A stretch of 64,000 nucleotides of DNA from Dirofilaria immitis (taxonomy: Eukaryota; Nematoda; Chromadorea; Rhabditida; Onchocercidae): positions 248,001 to 312,000 of the forward strand of contig JAKNDB010000096.1 of NCBI GenBank assembly GCA_024305405.1, in the 5' to 3' direction. Position 1 is the stretch's first letter, and each line of letters opens with the position of its first letter. Of the stretch, positions 27,601 through 39,905 are shown piece by piece. The notes beneath the pieces were generated by a model, which had not been told where the DNA came from, did no database searches, and worked only from the letters and a program-made list of their open reading frames with translations. The translations under genes were made by a program, and so were the position numbers.

Positions 27601-28963
27601 TAATTTATAAGTAAATTGATGCAAGATATCCTAATTTCAGAGTGATTTCGAAATGTAATTTAAAAATTATAGTTAGGAAAATTCATTTGAAATGTATCAA
27701 TAACCAACATTGTTGAAAGGAAAATTGTAACATTTGCTTATTATTCGTGATTGTTTTATGAATTACGATTCATAAAGATATCCATTTGAATCTTCTTCTA
27801 CTTCACATTCTCTATTTTTTCACAACCTTTTGTAGAATGAACAGTCATCGTCAATTCGTGAACGTTTCAATATTTTGCAAGATACAATGGCTAAAGTACA
27901 AAATACGATGGATTTTATCGCATCACTGCTGGAACGAATTCGAAAGTAGCTATTCTTCAAGTTTTTAGCCGCCTTAATTTGATTTAAAAATTTCTTTTAA
28001 ATACCTTCAATTTTACAAGAAATTTCTAAAATTCAAGAATTCTTGAAAAATTTCTTATTCATTTTGCAATAATTGCATCGATATAGACATGTTTACATTG
28101 TGCGATTTTTAGTACATTTAATTTCACGCAACCCTATCTTTCAACGTTAGCTATAGTAACACTTTCTATTGTTACAATTTTGCTTTATTTTGTATCATTA
28201 CGATGGATTATTATGATATGGGGTAAGCATTTTTTTCTTCTATTAATTTTAAATTTAAAAATTTATCACAAATTTTTTTTAATTTTAATTTTGTTTTCTA
28301 AGAATGTAGTGAATAAAACTATGAATAATAAAATTTTCGCCTCCTTTATGAATTTTATTTATTAATACCTGAATTATTTTTGCTGAATTAATATTTGAGG
28401 TATCAATAAATTTACGAAAAAATTGCGCAATCCAAATTTTATTCCAAATAATGAACTTCTCGATTTTCTGTCAAGAGTACCAAGCAACAGTGAAATTGTA
28501 CGATTTTTTTCCCTCGAATATATTAAAATCTAAAAACATGCTTGAAATTTGATGTATTTTCATTTCTGAAAATTCGTCCTTGCACTCAATATTCATATTT
28601 AAAATTTTCAAAGTTGGAATTTCTGTATCATTTTTCAACAGACAAAAATTTACAGAGAAGAAAAATTTGAATAATTCGGATGTAAAAATTTTGATTTAAA
28701 TTTATAAATTGCATTTGAATGGAACACTTCAAAGTTAATGAAATGTGGCAAGCATTTTAGAATAGAATATGATACAAATTAGGAGAATTATTTTGATAAG
28801 AAAATCTTTTGGAAATTACAAATTAAAAATGGAAAATTTTAGAGATTTTTCTTTTCGTCGGTTAATTTATTCAATTATTTTGCAGAAGGCTTACAAAGAA
28901 TTTCCAGTGCAAAATGCAGGGCGCGTTTCATACCTGAATAATACTGGAAATAAGATGGAATAA
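21654..28963 (+). CDS. mctp: MCTP: multiple C2 domain and transmembrane region protein
   Basis: Exons (all GT-AG): 21648-21790 (ATG at 21654), 22100-22217, 22372-22594, 22694-22802, 22960-23019, 23210-23346, 23502-23622, 24549-24622, 25081-25190, 25358-25412, 25586-25727, 25944-26045, 26151-26252, 26433-26530, 26851-26947, 27432-27599, 27836-27945, 28113-28222, 28400-28497, 28886-28963 (TAA). All phases agree and give about 750 aa if four one-base breaks are allowed (near 21722, 22967, 23600, 26015). C2A carries SSDPYVKF and [13 protein letters not shown]2B carries [11 protein letters not shown] and EIGRC; C2C carries [11 protein letters not shown] and IYDED. The conserved tail has FDWDSPMRS, two hydrophobic segments (around [17 protein letters not shown] and [18 protein letters not shown]) and [11 protein letters not shown]. 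MCTPs are C2 proteins of the endoplasmic reticulum and vesicles, with roles in neurotransmission and lipid handling. The family call is certain. The start is less so: the ATG lies 6 bases after an acceptor, and an upstream exon is possible. Confidence 0.93.
21722..21724 (+). other. Apparent one-base frameshift in MCTP exon 2
   Basis: Before the GGGG run the open frame reads [17 protein letters not shown]. After it, the frame that fits the next exon reads [20 protein letters not shown] and ends in phase 0 at the gtaagg donor. In the second frame a TAG immediately precedes the run, so an upstream reading there is impossible. One extra G would join the two halves. No good intron explains the switch. 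Confidence 0.6.
22965..22969 (+). other. Apparent one-base frameshift in MCTP exon 6
   Basis: Exon 5 ends in phase 0, but exon 6 after its tatag acceptor is open through to the next exon only when read one base out of step ([16 protein letters not shown]). One extra A in the A5 run repairs it. The alternative is a weak acceptor, taaaaag, ending at 22970, which also gives phase 0. So this break is less certain than the other three. Confidence 0.45.
23598..23603 (+). other. Apparent one-base frameshift in MCTP exon 8
   Basis: The C2B strand reads [14 protein letters not shown] up to an A6 run. Downstream, only the shifted frame gives EIGR and the phase 2 end that joins exon 9 ([11 protein letters not shown]), matching the conserved IGRC-x-DL strand of C2B. 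One extra A repairs it. The unshifted frame reads QIWRLEG, ends in phase 1 and cannot join exon 9. Confidence 0.7.
23697..23766 (+). pseudogene. Decayed forward copy of the MCTP intron 4/exon 5 junction
   Basis: The stretch around ataataaaatttaagacggc resembles the sequence in front of and at the start of MCTP exon 5 (22664-22735). It includes the acceptor region, with taag in place of tag, and the start of the exon (atgaaattgaaatta against atgaaattaaaatta). It then loses similarity. It lies in the intron after exon 8 and is not usable as an exon. Confidence 0.6.
24062..24262 (-). pseudogene. Inverted, decayed copy of MCTP exon 5 with flanking intron
   Basis: On the minus strand this reads [20 protein letters not shown] and then [22 protein letters not shown] exon 5 (22694-22802) reads [20 protein letters not shown] and then [16 protein letters not shown]. 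The likeness runs into both flanking introns: about 50 bp upstream with ataataaaattt, and downstream with KVF-x-EI and WDF read through the old donor. It is therefore a DNA-level duplication, not a retrocopy. The orientation opposes the gene, so it is not an alternative exon. It faces the forward fragment at 23697-23766, with which it could fold back. Confidence 0.8.
26013..26017 (+). other. Apparent one-base frameshift in MCTP exon 13
   Basis: C2C reads [11 protein letters not shown] up to a T5 run. The conserved continuation [11 protein letters not shown] appears only in the shifted frame and ends in phase 0 at a CAG-gtagta donor, as the next exon ([11 protein letters not shown]) needs. One extra T repairs it. 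An alternative donor, gtaaaa at 26020, would keep phase 0 but delete the conserved GKIAVPLLQ strand. Confidence 0.7.
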
Positions 28964-29201
28964 TTGAAATTAGAATTCAGTTTTTGTAACTGACATGAAT
29001 TCATCTTTTATCATCCGTTTGTTCTAATAATTATGGGTTAATTCTTTTTAAATTATTTATTTTTCAATTATTATTTTTCCTAATTCAAATTAGTTGAGAA
29101 GCAATCAAACTAATTAAAGTAATTGTTTAATTCCCTTTATATTTGACATATTTTTGTATTAGTTTCAATATTAATTTTTGTTGGATGTATCATTCGCTTA
29201 A

Positions 29202-29207
29202 AATAAA
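29202..29207 (+). terminator. Possible MCTP poly(A) signal
   Basis: An AATAAA lies about 240 bases after the MCTP stop codon. The motif is common by chance in DNA this AT-rich. Confidence 0.25.
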
Positions 29208-29860
29208 TCGTCAATTCTTGAAAGATTTACTTATACAAATTTAAAATGATGTTTCTACAAAAAAGGTAAAATATTTTTGAATTCAAAAATCAATAATCGC
29301 CGTATCGTAATTTTTAGCAGATGAAATTGATATATTAAGACATAAGATTGAAATTATAGCAAAAAATCACAAGTTCAGAGTTTAAAATTCAACAAGTTTA
29401 TAATGCGTATATTACAATGGAATAGCAATTATCAAAAAAAAAAAGAATATAGCGTACTTTCATATATTCCAAAAAATTTCAGAAATAATATTACTTACTA
29501 CAAGAAGCGATTAGTATTCAAATCTGGCCTAGACACCTTTAATTAATATGAATAATGATCATTCATTGTCTTCTAATAAAAGTAACGAAAAAATATTGAT
29601 TAAGGCTTTTTTAAAATATTTAATTGCAAAATATATTTAATATTTTATTTAATTCGTGCTTTTTTCTTTTCAATTTTTTAGCAGCTTATTAATTTCGTCC
29701 TATCATATTACCAATTATTTTTGATCATTAATAATTGACTCAAGTGAAAAAAGTATAATTCTATAAGTCATATACTTTTTAAAGAATGATTGCATTTCTA
29801 GAATTTTCTTTTAATTAGCAAATTAAAAAAAAAAGACATAAATAAGCACAATTTTATGGT

Positions 29861-29861
<1 letters not shown>

Positions 29862-29901
<40 letters not shown>
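29862..29901. repeat. (AT)n microsatellite
   Basis: A near-perfect TA dinucleotide run of about 40 bases between the convergent MCTP and phosphatase genes. Confidence 0.9.
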
Positions 29902-29907
<6 letters not shown>

Positions 29908-29993
29908 TAATTGGTTTTTTTATGGTACGTAATTATCATAAATGTAAGCAATAATATATAAAATACATCGTAATATATTATTCATCCATAAAA

Positions 29994-30116
29994 ATTTCAT
30001 TTCATTTTTTCTCCTTTAGTCGAAATATTTATTTGAATGAGTTTGAAAACTACTCAACTTGGAATAGAAGTTTTCAAATTCATTCATATTTTGTTAGGAA
30101 AAAAATGAAATGAAAT
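29994..30116. repeat. Nested fold-back inverted repeat
   Basis: Outer arms at 29994-30015 (atttcatttcatttttt) and 30096-30116, and inner arms at 30035-30051 (gaatgagtttgaaaact) and 30069-30085 (agttttcaaattcattc), are reverse complements with few mismatches. The loop is 17 bases. It lies between the 3' ends of MCTP and the phosphatase. It could be a small fold-back transposon remnant or a transcribed hairpin. Confidence 0.75.
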
Positions 30117-30602
30117 ATTTGAGTGAATTTAAAACTTGAATTTAAATCATTGAAAAACATGATGATAAATCATCATGAATTTTTAATGAAACATTATCAT
30201 GATGTACTAATACTACTTCAAACGGAAACGGAAATATATGGATGAATAGAAAACTGGTTTATTTTGTAGATTAGAATCTCTAAAATATCAAGAAACGAAG
30301 CAATTAATTGAAATATAGCTATTTTTCTTTCATCAATGATTGATGATTGATCAAAATAACCAGATTTTATTTTAATAACATCTTCTTGTATGAAAATATT
30401 TTTGAGAACGATTTGTCGTTATATGATTCTTAAGAATAAAAATTATTTAATCATTTATTCAGATAATCAATGAATTATTTTTAATAATTGCATGAAAGTG
30501 AAGTGAAATGTCAGGGAATTGCTTTTAATTTTTTAATTTGAAATTAATTTTAACAATTTATTAATCACTACATTATCATTATTATCATAGTCGTCATCAT
30601 CG

Positions 30603-30643
<41 letters not shown>

Positions 30644-30651
30644 GTCATTAT
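30603..30651. repeat. (ATT)n microsatellite
   Basis: An ATT trinucleotide run just downstream of the phosphatase stop codon. It may be part of its 3' UTR. Confidence 0.9.
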
Positions 30652-30673
30652 TGTATCACTAATTAAAACATAG

Positions 30674-32677
30674 CTAAAATGTAGAAAAACTTGAATGATA
30701 ATTATCGAATAGATCATTACTACGTCGTCGTGACAATGTTGATGTTAGCATTGAGAGCGGTGAATGTTGTTGTCGTGAAGGAAGCGAAAAAATTGATGGT
30801 ATAAGTGAAGGTGTTGTAGATTGCCGATATGATGATCCCAATGGTCGACTAAAAATCCTGAAAAGAATAAGAGAGAAGGTTAAATTTTCAAAAGAATAAA
30901 TCAATGATAATTTTCTCGAGACAAAAGAAACTTTATCAATACCATAAAAATTAAAAAAAAATAAGTTGCAAAAATGATCCATTTTTAAATAGTTTTTTTC
31001 CTATTTCATTTTATTATAATTCATTTATTGATTAAATTAAAAATTAAGCAATAATAACTAACGATGTTTGTGAATATTTGAAAGGGACTTGTGTAATTGT
31101 AATATTTCGACAAATTCCTTTCGGTGATGAATGATTTTGAATCAATCGACGTTTAAATTCTGAACAATAAACATCTGGAAGTGTGATACCATCTTGATTT
31201 GTTTCTATCATTTGTACTGAACTGGAACCTAAAAATTAATTATGCTTTTTTAAATTATCCAATATAAATATTAAATTTTTTAAATAAATTTTCATTTCCT
31301 AATTTTAAAAGGATATATAGCTTGAAGGGTTATTTATAAGAATGAGAATAAGAAATAATGAAAAAGGAAATTTTAATATTTATCCCTTTTCTATTTTCAT
31401 GAATAAATTAAATAATTGATAGAATTTTTTGAAAAAAGAAAGAGAGAGAGAGAGAGAGAGAGGTAGAGAGAGAATTTATGAGAAAAGATTTAAACCTTTT
31501 AATTTACGCTCATAATCGATCATTTGCCTCCAGAAGCCTATATTTGGCTTAATAATAGGTCGTGCTGATTTAACAAAATGATACGCCTGACGTAATGTCA
31601 TCCGTTCATATTTTACCAAATATATCATACATAATGTAGCAGATCGTGATACACCTGCTACGCAATGTACTAAAGTTCGGCCACCTCTATCCTAAAAAAT
31701 TATTTTAAAATTATATGTTGAATTTAGCAAATATCAAATTATATATATTAGCTAGCATAAGTTTTAATTAATTTTTTATTAAAAAAAATTTCTTATTTTA
31801 ATCATTACCATTATGATCAATTTAATGAGTTTTTATCATTTAAAAAAAAAAAAGTGTTAATAATAAAATAGATAAATAATTGATTAATTTTATTAACCTT
31901 AACTGCTTTGATTTTATCCGCAACAATATCAAAATATTGATCAATCTTTGCATACGGACTATCTTCTATTGAGATCCTCAAATAGTCAATTCCTAAAATA
32001 AAACAAAAAAATCAGATGAAATATAGAAGGAAGTAAAAATTAAAGAAAAATAACAAATTCATTTAGTGATTAGAAGATGAGCTAAAAAGGGATGAGGTAA
32101 AACAAATTTAGTCTCGAAGAATAAGGTAAGTAAATTAGTCTCGATTGTAAATAATGCTCAAATATTAACTCTTTTTATAGAATTTATTCCTCATTTATCA
32201 TATTTTATTAGAGCTTATAACTTCGACACTATCCTCCCAAATTACAGTATACAAAAGAACACATTAATCTCTATCATGCATATCAAAGTTTCTTTTAAAG
32301 CAACTAAATTCTTCTGACTCATCCCTCAACCATCTTCGGATAAGGTTATCATATTTCAGTTAATACTACCATTTTTATACTGATAGATCGTAATTTAATT
32401 TAATCTCGGAAATTTGCCCAAAAACGATTCTATTCTCGACATCAAGAAAATTTTGTATGAAAATAATAGTAACAGCTAAATTGAAACATTACTTTAAAAA
32501 AATAACAATAATAATAATTTTACCTGGAATGTGAGTTGATGGTTCTTCGATAGTTGCATTGACAATACATGAAATTTTCTTTTGACGTAATTTTTCTAAC
32601 TTTAAAACACCAGCACCAGAAAGAAATAAATGATCAGTAACCTCAGAAATTTGCCCAAACGATCCTATTCTCGACAT
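30674..32677 (-). CDS. Atypical dual-specificity phosphatase, DUSP14/18/21-like
   Basis: Five exons on the minus strand: 32677-32524 (ATG at 32677), 31992-31898, 31691-31496, 31228-31063 and 30857-30674 (TAG). All phases agree and give 264 aa. The start follows from ISEVTDHLFLSGAG, the normal N-terminus of this subgroup. The signature VHCVAGVSRSAT gives catalytic Cys93 and Arg99, and Asp62 in IEDSPYAKID is the likely general acid. ARPIIKPNIGFWRQMIDYE and LPDVY are also typical of DUSP14/18/21. The family removes phosphate from Tyr and Ser/Thr of signalling proteins such as MAP kinases. The last 60 or so residues are Ser/Arg-rich (SRPLGSSYRQSTTPS, STLSRRRSND) and go beyond the usual catalytic length. 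The final splice uses a weaker gttagt donor, so the tail is less certain than the core. Confidence 0.92.
32397..32487 (-). pseudogene. Direct partial duplicate of phosphatase exon 1 start
   Basis: The sequence repeats 32634-32724 at an offset of about 237 bases in the same orientation (aaatttgccca, tattctcgacatcaagaaaa, aacagcta). It covers the first 14 or so codons and the 5' flank of exon 1. It keeps an ATG at 32442, but two extra A residues put it out of frame and no downstream match follows. It lies inside intron 1, so it is a decayed tandem duplicate. Confidence 0.8.
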
Positions 32678-34850
32678 CAAGAAAATTTCGTATGAAAACA
32701 ATAATAGCAGCTATTTTATGTTTGAATAATAAAACTTCCAATAGAAGTTCGTTGTGAAAAATTTGGAAGAAAAAGTGATTCCAATTTTTTCACTTCAAAA
32801 TTTGCATCTTTCACAATCGAAAAGACTGATAACAATAGCCGAAATAGATTTTCTAAAATTTATAAATTTTAATAAAATTATATAAATCCAAGAAGACAAT
32901 CATCTCGAGAATAATCAAATCATTTTTAAATGAGATTCAAAAAGGTATGAAAGATAATAAATAAATGAATAAAAATGATCGTTACATTGTAACAAAAAGT
33001 TAAGAATATATGATTCGTTTTCTTGACGAGATTGTCACACATGTATTACGTCAAATTTGATAAATGAATGAATGAATGATTATTATTTAAGCAAAACATC
33101 GATCACAAAAATCAATCACATGTAGCATGATCATGCATTCATGATGATTCATCGTATTTATGTAAACTTCAGATTCAATAAAAAAAAAACATTTCCTCTG
33201 CCAATACCTGATGAATACATTAAATCAAAAAGGACACATTTATGATATCATTTTGGAAGAATAAAAAAAACAAAAATTTGTCAATATGTGAATCAGAAGG
33301 CATCGGAAAATTATTCACATCTACCAAAAAAATAAAAAAAAAAAAGCATACCTGTCAATGTTAATAAAAATGGCAATTGAAAAGCAAAGGTAAGGTAAAA
33401 GATAAAATTGATAAAGGAATGAACGAATTAAATTTCATAGAAATTTTTAACTAAAATTTTTCTAAATAATGCAATTATAACGGGAATTGATATTTTTAAA
33501 TCCTATAATAATGATATGATAGGGCAGGGGAGTAATTTAAATTATCATTTCTCATCCAATTATCTTTCCAATGCATAAACATTTATCAGATAAACAATTA
33601 GGAAATCTAAAAATAATTATTTTCGACGAAGTCTTTTTATTTACCATGTGGTTGGTTAGTTAGTTTGTTAAAAATTATCAATTTCAGAAATTCAGCTATT
33701 AATTTTCCGAGATTACAATCATTACCAAAATGATAAAGATGCAAAAAAGAAGGAATAAACATTATCAAATTGATAAGGATAGAGAGAAAAAAAAAGGAAT
33801 AAATGTCAAAGGTTATTTCACTTTTAATTTCTTTTCTCTCTTATATTGTTTTCATGTAGTAAGCCTAAATTAAATTCAATAATTTTAGGAATATTCAATT
33901 AAGATGTTTATTTATGAAATGTTTACTTTCTTTGGCTTTTTTTTTTCGAATTTTGTAAAGAAGAAAATTTTAATTAAACAAAAAATAATAATCTTTGATC
34001 ATTCAAAAATTACATATCAACAAATTATTATTTCATATCATTTATATCATTCTTATCAATCTGTTACTTTGGCAATTTTTAATTAATGTAAATTCAAATT
34101 AGCGAAAATAAGCAAAAAATTTTAGAGAAGAATATTAGAGAAGTGTGTAAGAAATAATATGAATAATTTAAAAGAGAATTATCGATGAAAAAAAAAAGCA
34201 ATGAAAGGAAAAATGAGAATGAAAAGAAAATTAGATATGTATTTGTTTGTTTTTTTTTCCAAAAATTATATCAAAATAAATTCTAATAATATCACAAAAA
34301 AATAATTAAATAATTTCTCGAGAATTATCAGTAAAATTTGTAAAAATTGCGATAAAAATTTTTCCAAAACATTAATATCGCAGCAGAAATGTGTGAAAAT
34401 TATTATTTTATGCAAATTAATTCAAAAATTTTTCATACAAAATTTGATAGATATCGAGAATGATCTTTGACCGTCAGAAATGAAGAAATGAGAAAAAATG
34501 TTGATAATGAGGAAGAGATAATGATTAGAGATTGGGAAAAACAATAGCTGATAGCTGCAAAAGTTGTATGTAATCTCTCTTATGAATGTATGATAATGAG
34601 ATATACTTTTAAAATTTCAATTTAAAATTCATTTTCATTATTTAATTTTGAATGATGAAAAAAGAAGAATGTATAGAAATACTTCATAAAATTTATCATA
34701 ATTATATAATACTTTTCTCAAATATTAATTGCAATAATTCATTTACAAATAAAATTCAAATATATATACATATAACATATATAAATTGAAATTGATTTAA
34801 AATATAATTTCTTTGATAATTTTTAATTTGACTGATGATTGAAAATATTA

Positions 34851-35069
34851 AATGTAATTGGAAATGATAAAAATTGTTATAAATAATATTTAATATCAAT
34901 TCCTATAAAATATGTTAAATATAATTGGAAATGATAAAAATTGTTATAAATAATATTTAATATCAATTCCTATATAATATGTTAAATATAATTGGAAATG
35001 ATAAAAATTGTTATAAATAATATTTAATATCAATTCCTATAAAATATGTTAAATGTAATTGGAAATGAT
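34851..35069. repeat. 67-bp tandem repeat, about 3.3 copies
   Basis: Copies start at 34851, 34918, 34985 and 35052 (partial). Each carries taattggaaatgataaaaat and ttaatatcaattcctata with very few differences. Confidence 0.95.
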
Positions 35070-35870
35070 TCATAAACAAAAAAAAAAGAAAACAAACAAA
35101 TAAAATTAAAATTTTCATTAAAAAAAATATATTAGAAAAAATCGGAATAAATTAATTAGGAAAATATAATGCAAAATGCATTTAGCAAATAATTAATTAT
35201 CCAACGAATGATCTCATTTAAAGCTATTTTTTTGTTAATAAAAATAAATTAAATATTTTTAGAAAAAAATTTCAAGAAAGGCATTTCGTTTGTTATCAAT
35301 GATTTACTATCATCTCATAATATTTGTTTACTTGAAAAAAAAGGATGATATTCAAAAATATGCAAATAAACAATGGAATTACTATTGATAAGAAATCAAT
35401 TTTGATTTTGATTGATCTAAAATCAAAAATGATTCAAAAAAAATTGATTGAAATTGATAAATGTCAAAGTTCAATTGACATAACTTTAAATGGAAATTTG
35501 TTTTTCTTTTTTTTTTTGATTTTGAATCATTCCAACAATTCATCATATATATGTTGATTATGTTATTCATTCATATCAAATGAAATTTTGATCTTTCCTT
35601 TCTAAAAGTTATTTATTCTCAATCGATAAATCAAATTTTTTTTTTTTCAATTTTCATTTTCCTTATCAGAAATGAAATATTAGAGAAAGAATTAATTTGA
35701 AATAGAATGAAAATATTATTTCATTCGTTTATAAAAATAACATTTTAAGATCAAAATTCATCAATCATTTTCTTCCTGATTTTATAGAATAATTTGAAAT
35801 GAAAAACAACATGCATTTACTCATTTTGTTTGAATAAAAATCATCCTATCGAAGTTTATTTCTTGAAAAT

Positions 35871-35985
35871 GGGGACAGAAACAAGGACAGAGATAAGGGA
35901 CAAGAATAGGGACAAGGACAGGGACAGGGATAGGGATAGAAACAAGGGACAAAAATAGGAACAGAGACAAAGGACAAGGACAAAA
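35871..35985. repeat. Degenerate GGGACA hexamer run
   Basis: Variants of gggaca, aggaca, gggata and agagac follow each other for about 115 bases. They are not the TTAGGC telomere unit of nematodes. Confidence 0.8.
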
Positions 35986-38025
35986 GTAATTTCTCCATTC
36001 TCGACTTCTTTCTCTTTTTTTTTTTTTTTTTTTCATCTGTACCTAAGAAAACATGTTTTTATTTATCAACTAACAATCAACAGGTAAAACTTTTATAAAT
36101 GCGAATATTTTTCAACCAATCATTGAAAAATAAAATTTTAAACAAAAAAAAAAGAAAACGAAAAATGGAAAGGTAAATAATATATCAGCAATGTATATAT
36201 ATATATATATACTATTTAAAAAGTAAAGGTAAATATTTGAATTGAAATAGATCGTAACGAAAGGAAAATATCCTTTATGTAATTATTGTTTCATTCAGGT
36301 AAATAATAGGGATATAGAAAAATGAATATATATATATATATATAATTATTTAATTCAGGTAAATAATCCTATTGTAATTTGAAAAGAATATTTTTAATGG
36401 TTAAAAAAATATGCAAAGAAATGATTAAAATATAATAATATAAATTAAATAATAATATCAAATATATGTTTCAAAAACAATAATATAAATTAATTGATTA
36501 ATTGATATTAAATAATAGTATTAAAGTATTCAGTGATTCAGTGATATATTATAAATTTGTAAAATCAACAAGAATAAATGATGAAAAATGCTGAATTTTT
36601 ATAAAAAAAAAAAAAAGGAAATTGATTAATACTTTTTATTAATTATATATAATATTAATTATTATTAAATATATTAATTACATATTTATTTAATTTAAAA
36701 TAATTATTTATGAAAAAAAAAAGTCTAACTTCAAATATCTCTAATCGATTGCTTAAAAAAAGAAATCAATAATTAATACTATAATTGAAAGAAATAATTG
36801 AATATATTAAAAAAAAAAAAATGGGAAATTTTGATTATTTCATCTAATTTTAATTAATGATAAAAGAATGATAAGAATTGATCCAAAATTGAATTGAATT
36901 AAATTTTAATAAAATATTAAAGTGATATTATCTAATAAATCATAGATTAGAATAGTTATTCCATTCAAATGATCAATACATGATTGATGGATGATAATGA
37001 AACATCGTATGTTTGATTACAATTAAATTTATCGTATTATTTATTAACCAAATATTTACTAATTTATATTTTAAATTTAAAAAAATAAACCATGGCTTAT
37101 TAAGGCTAGGAAAAATAACATATACCTATATCATTTGTAAAAATGCAATAAAATATTTTAAACAATAAGGAAGCATTATTAATAGCAAACTTTTACTTCA
37201 TAATAATTGAATGACCTGATATGCTTCGATCTCGAGAAAAGAGAGAGAGATTAAAATTTATTCATTCCATCCAAGACTATCTTATAATATAAATTGACAT
37301 TTATATAAATCAATTTCAATGCCTTTCTTTCCTTTTCTTTTTTGAAACGTTTAACTTTTTTTTTAAAAAAAATTTAAGTTTTTTTTTGCTTGAAATTTTA
37401 CATTCCAATTCTTTCGCTTTTTCAATCATTGCTTAATCAAATTAAAAAAAAAAAAAAAAAAGAAGAAAGTAAGTATGAACTTTTATAAATCATAAAGATG
37501 AGCGAAAAAAAAAAAGAAAAGAAAGATGATGATCAGAAATGATAAATGAAAAAAAAATAAATAAATTTTGCTTTTTAAAATTGGAGAAAAAAAGAAAAAA
37601 GCAAACTATGATTGATTAGAATATTTTTAAAATTTATGCTATTATCAGAAAGTACATAGTAATAATAAACAAAAAGCTTTGGCAATCTGATATCTTATCA
37701 ATAAACAACAAAGCTTACTGCTTAGCATCGTATTTTTCATTTTCAAAAGTTTAAAAATTTTTTAAATTCTATAAATAGTTCGTATTATTTGTTTAAACAA
37801 TGCTAAATGATAAATATATGCATGGCATGCATTTTGCATTCAATGCAAGAAAAATAAAAAGAAAAGGAAACAAAAATAAAAAAAAAACTTTTCTTATCTA
37901 ATCGAATTTTTTTTTTTTCGTATATATATATTTGTTTATTTGATACTTATTTACTTAATTACTCAAATCTTTTCTTTTCTTTTAAATTTCAATTTCCACT
38001 CATTTAAATTTTTCATTTTTATTAC

Positions 38026-38172
<147 letters not shown>

Positions 38173-39591
38173 TCGTTTAATTTATTTGATTCATAAATTA
38201 GAATATATATAATTAATAAAAATTAATATTTTGTTTAATTTAATTTTTATTTTATATTAAATTTCTAAAAAAAGGGTCAAATTTTTATTGGAATTAATTT
38301 TGCATTCGAAATATTTCAATTATTTCATTTCCTTTTGCATTTCATTAAATTCAAATTTTAAAATTTATAATTTGAAATCAAAATTGTTTTTAATATAATT
38401 AAAAAACAAAATGAGCAAATGATAAGGCAAGATATGGGAATGGATTTATGTTAGCAAAATATAAAAATTACAATTTATATTTATCAATAAATAATCAAAA
38501 TATGTTGCATAAATATATGGAAGAGGTTCATTAAACTATTTAATTCATTTATTAAATTTTACTATTATTTTTAGTTTTGCTATTTTTATCAAAACAGAAA
38601 ATTGTAAAGTAAAAGAATAAAACAAAAAAAAGAAAAATTATTTTAAAATTGCGCCTATTAAATTTAATTTAAATTTATATTTGTTTAAGCTAAATTTTTA
38701 TTAAACCTAAAAAGAAAGAAAACTGAAAATAGAATCTGATATTGTTGATGTATTATTATTGAAGGCATCATATTATTGAAGGCATCTAGTTGCATCATGA
38801 TTTTCTTAATGGATATATGTATATATAAGTAATATAATTTAATAATTTCACATCACCATAGAAGTTTCTTTTTAGTAATTCATACATTTAGTTGCATCAT
38901 ATCTTTTTATAATTTATGCTGCATTTCACGCTTCATTTCACGTTGCTACATTTCAAGTTGTTGCATCACGCGTTGCTGCATTACACGTTGCTGCGCTACA
39001 CGTTTCACGTAATATCTCATTTCGATTTTGCTAATTTAAATTTATCGCAAACAATAAAATGTAAATATATTTATTTTTCAATTTGCTCATTTTATTAGCT
39101 CAAATTTATTTCTCTTTTATCAATTTATTAACAACTAAAATTGATAAATCTAATCGAAAATTGAAATTTAATTTGTTTTTTCGAAAAAATAAATTAAACG
39201 AAAAAAAGATGAAAACGAAAGGAAAGAGATGAAGAAATAATGAAAAATACGAAAGACAACATTTAGAGAAATGGAGAAACAGAGGCAGAGAGAGAGAGAG
39301 AGAGAGAGAGAAGGGAGAAAGGAAGAAGTGATAAAAATAAGAGAAAAGTTTGATTGATGACAAATGGATGAAACACTACAGTTCGTTAAAAATAAGCCAA
39401 AGTTAGCATAAATAAAAGAAATCAATCAATCCTACTTTTTTTTTTTTTTTTTCGAAAAAAGCAATTTATAATATCGAATAAATGTTGGTCCAAGAAAAGT
39501 TGAAAATTAAAAAACGAAATGTAAATTTCAAACTTTTAATAATATTCTCGAAGATAAAATTTCAAATTTATGATATGCAAAATTCGCGCGA

Positions 39592-39905
39592 TCCATCATC
39601 ATTATCATCATCATCATCATCATCAAGATCATCATCATCATCATCATCATCGTCATCATCATCATCATCATTACCATCACCATCATCATCATTATCATCA
39701 TTATCATTATCATCATTATCATCATCATCATCATCACTATCATCATTATCATGATCATCATTATCATCATTATCATCATCATCATCATCATCATTATCAT
39801 CATTATCATGATCATCATTATCATCATTATCATCATCATCATCATCATCATTATAGTCATCATTATCATTATCATCATTATAATCATTATCATCATTATC
39901 ATTAT
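39592..39905. repeat. (ATC)n microsatellite with higher-order structure
   Basis: ATC units with regularly placed ATT variants. A block with atgatcatcattatcatcat recurs at a 57-base offset (39751 and 39808), so parts have been duplicated as longer units. Confidence 0.9.
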
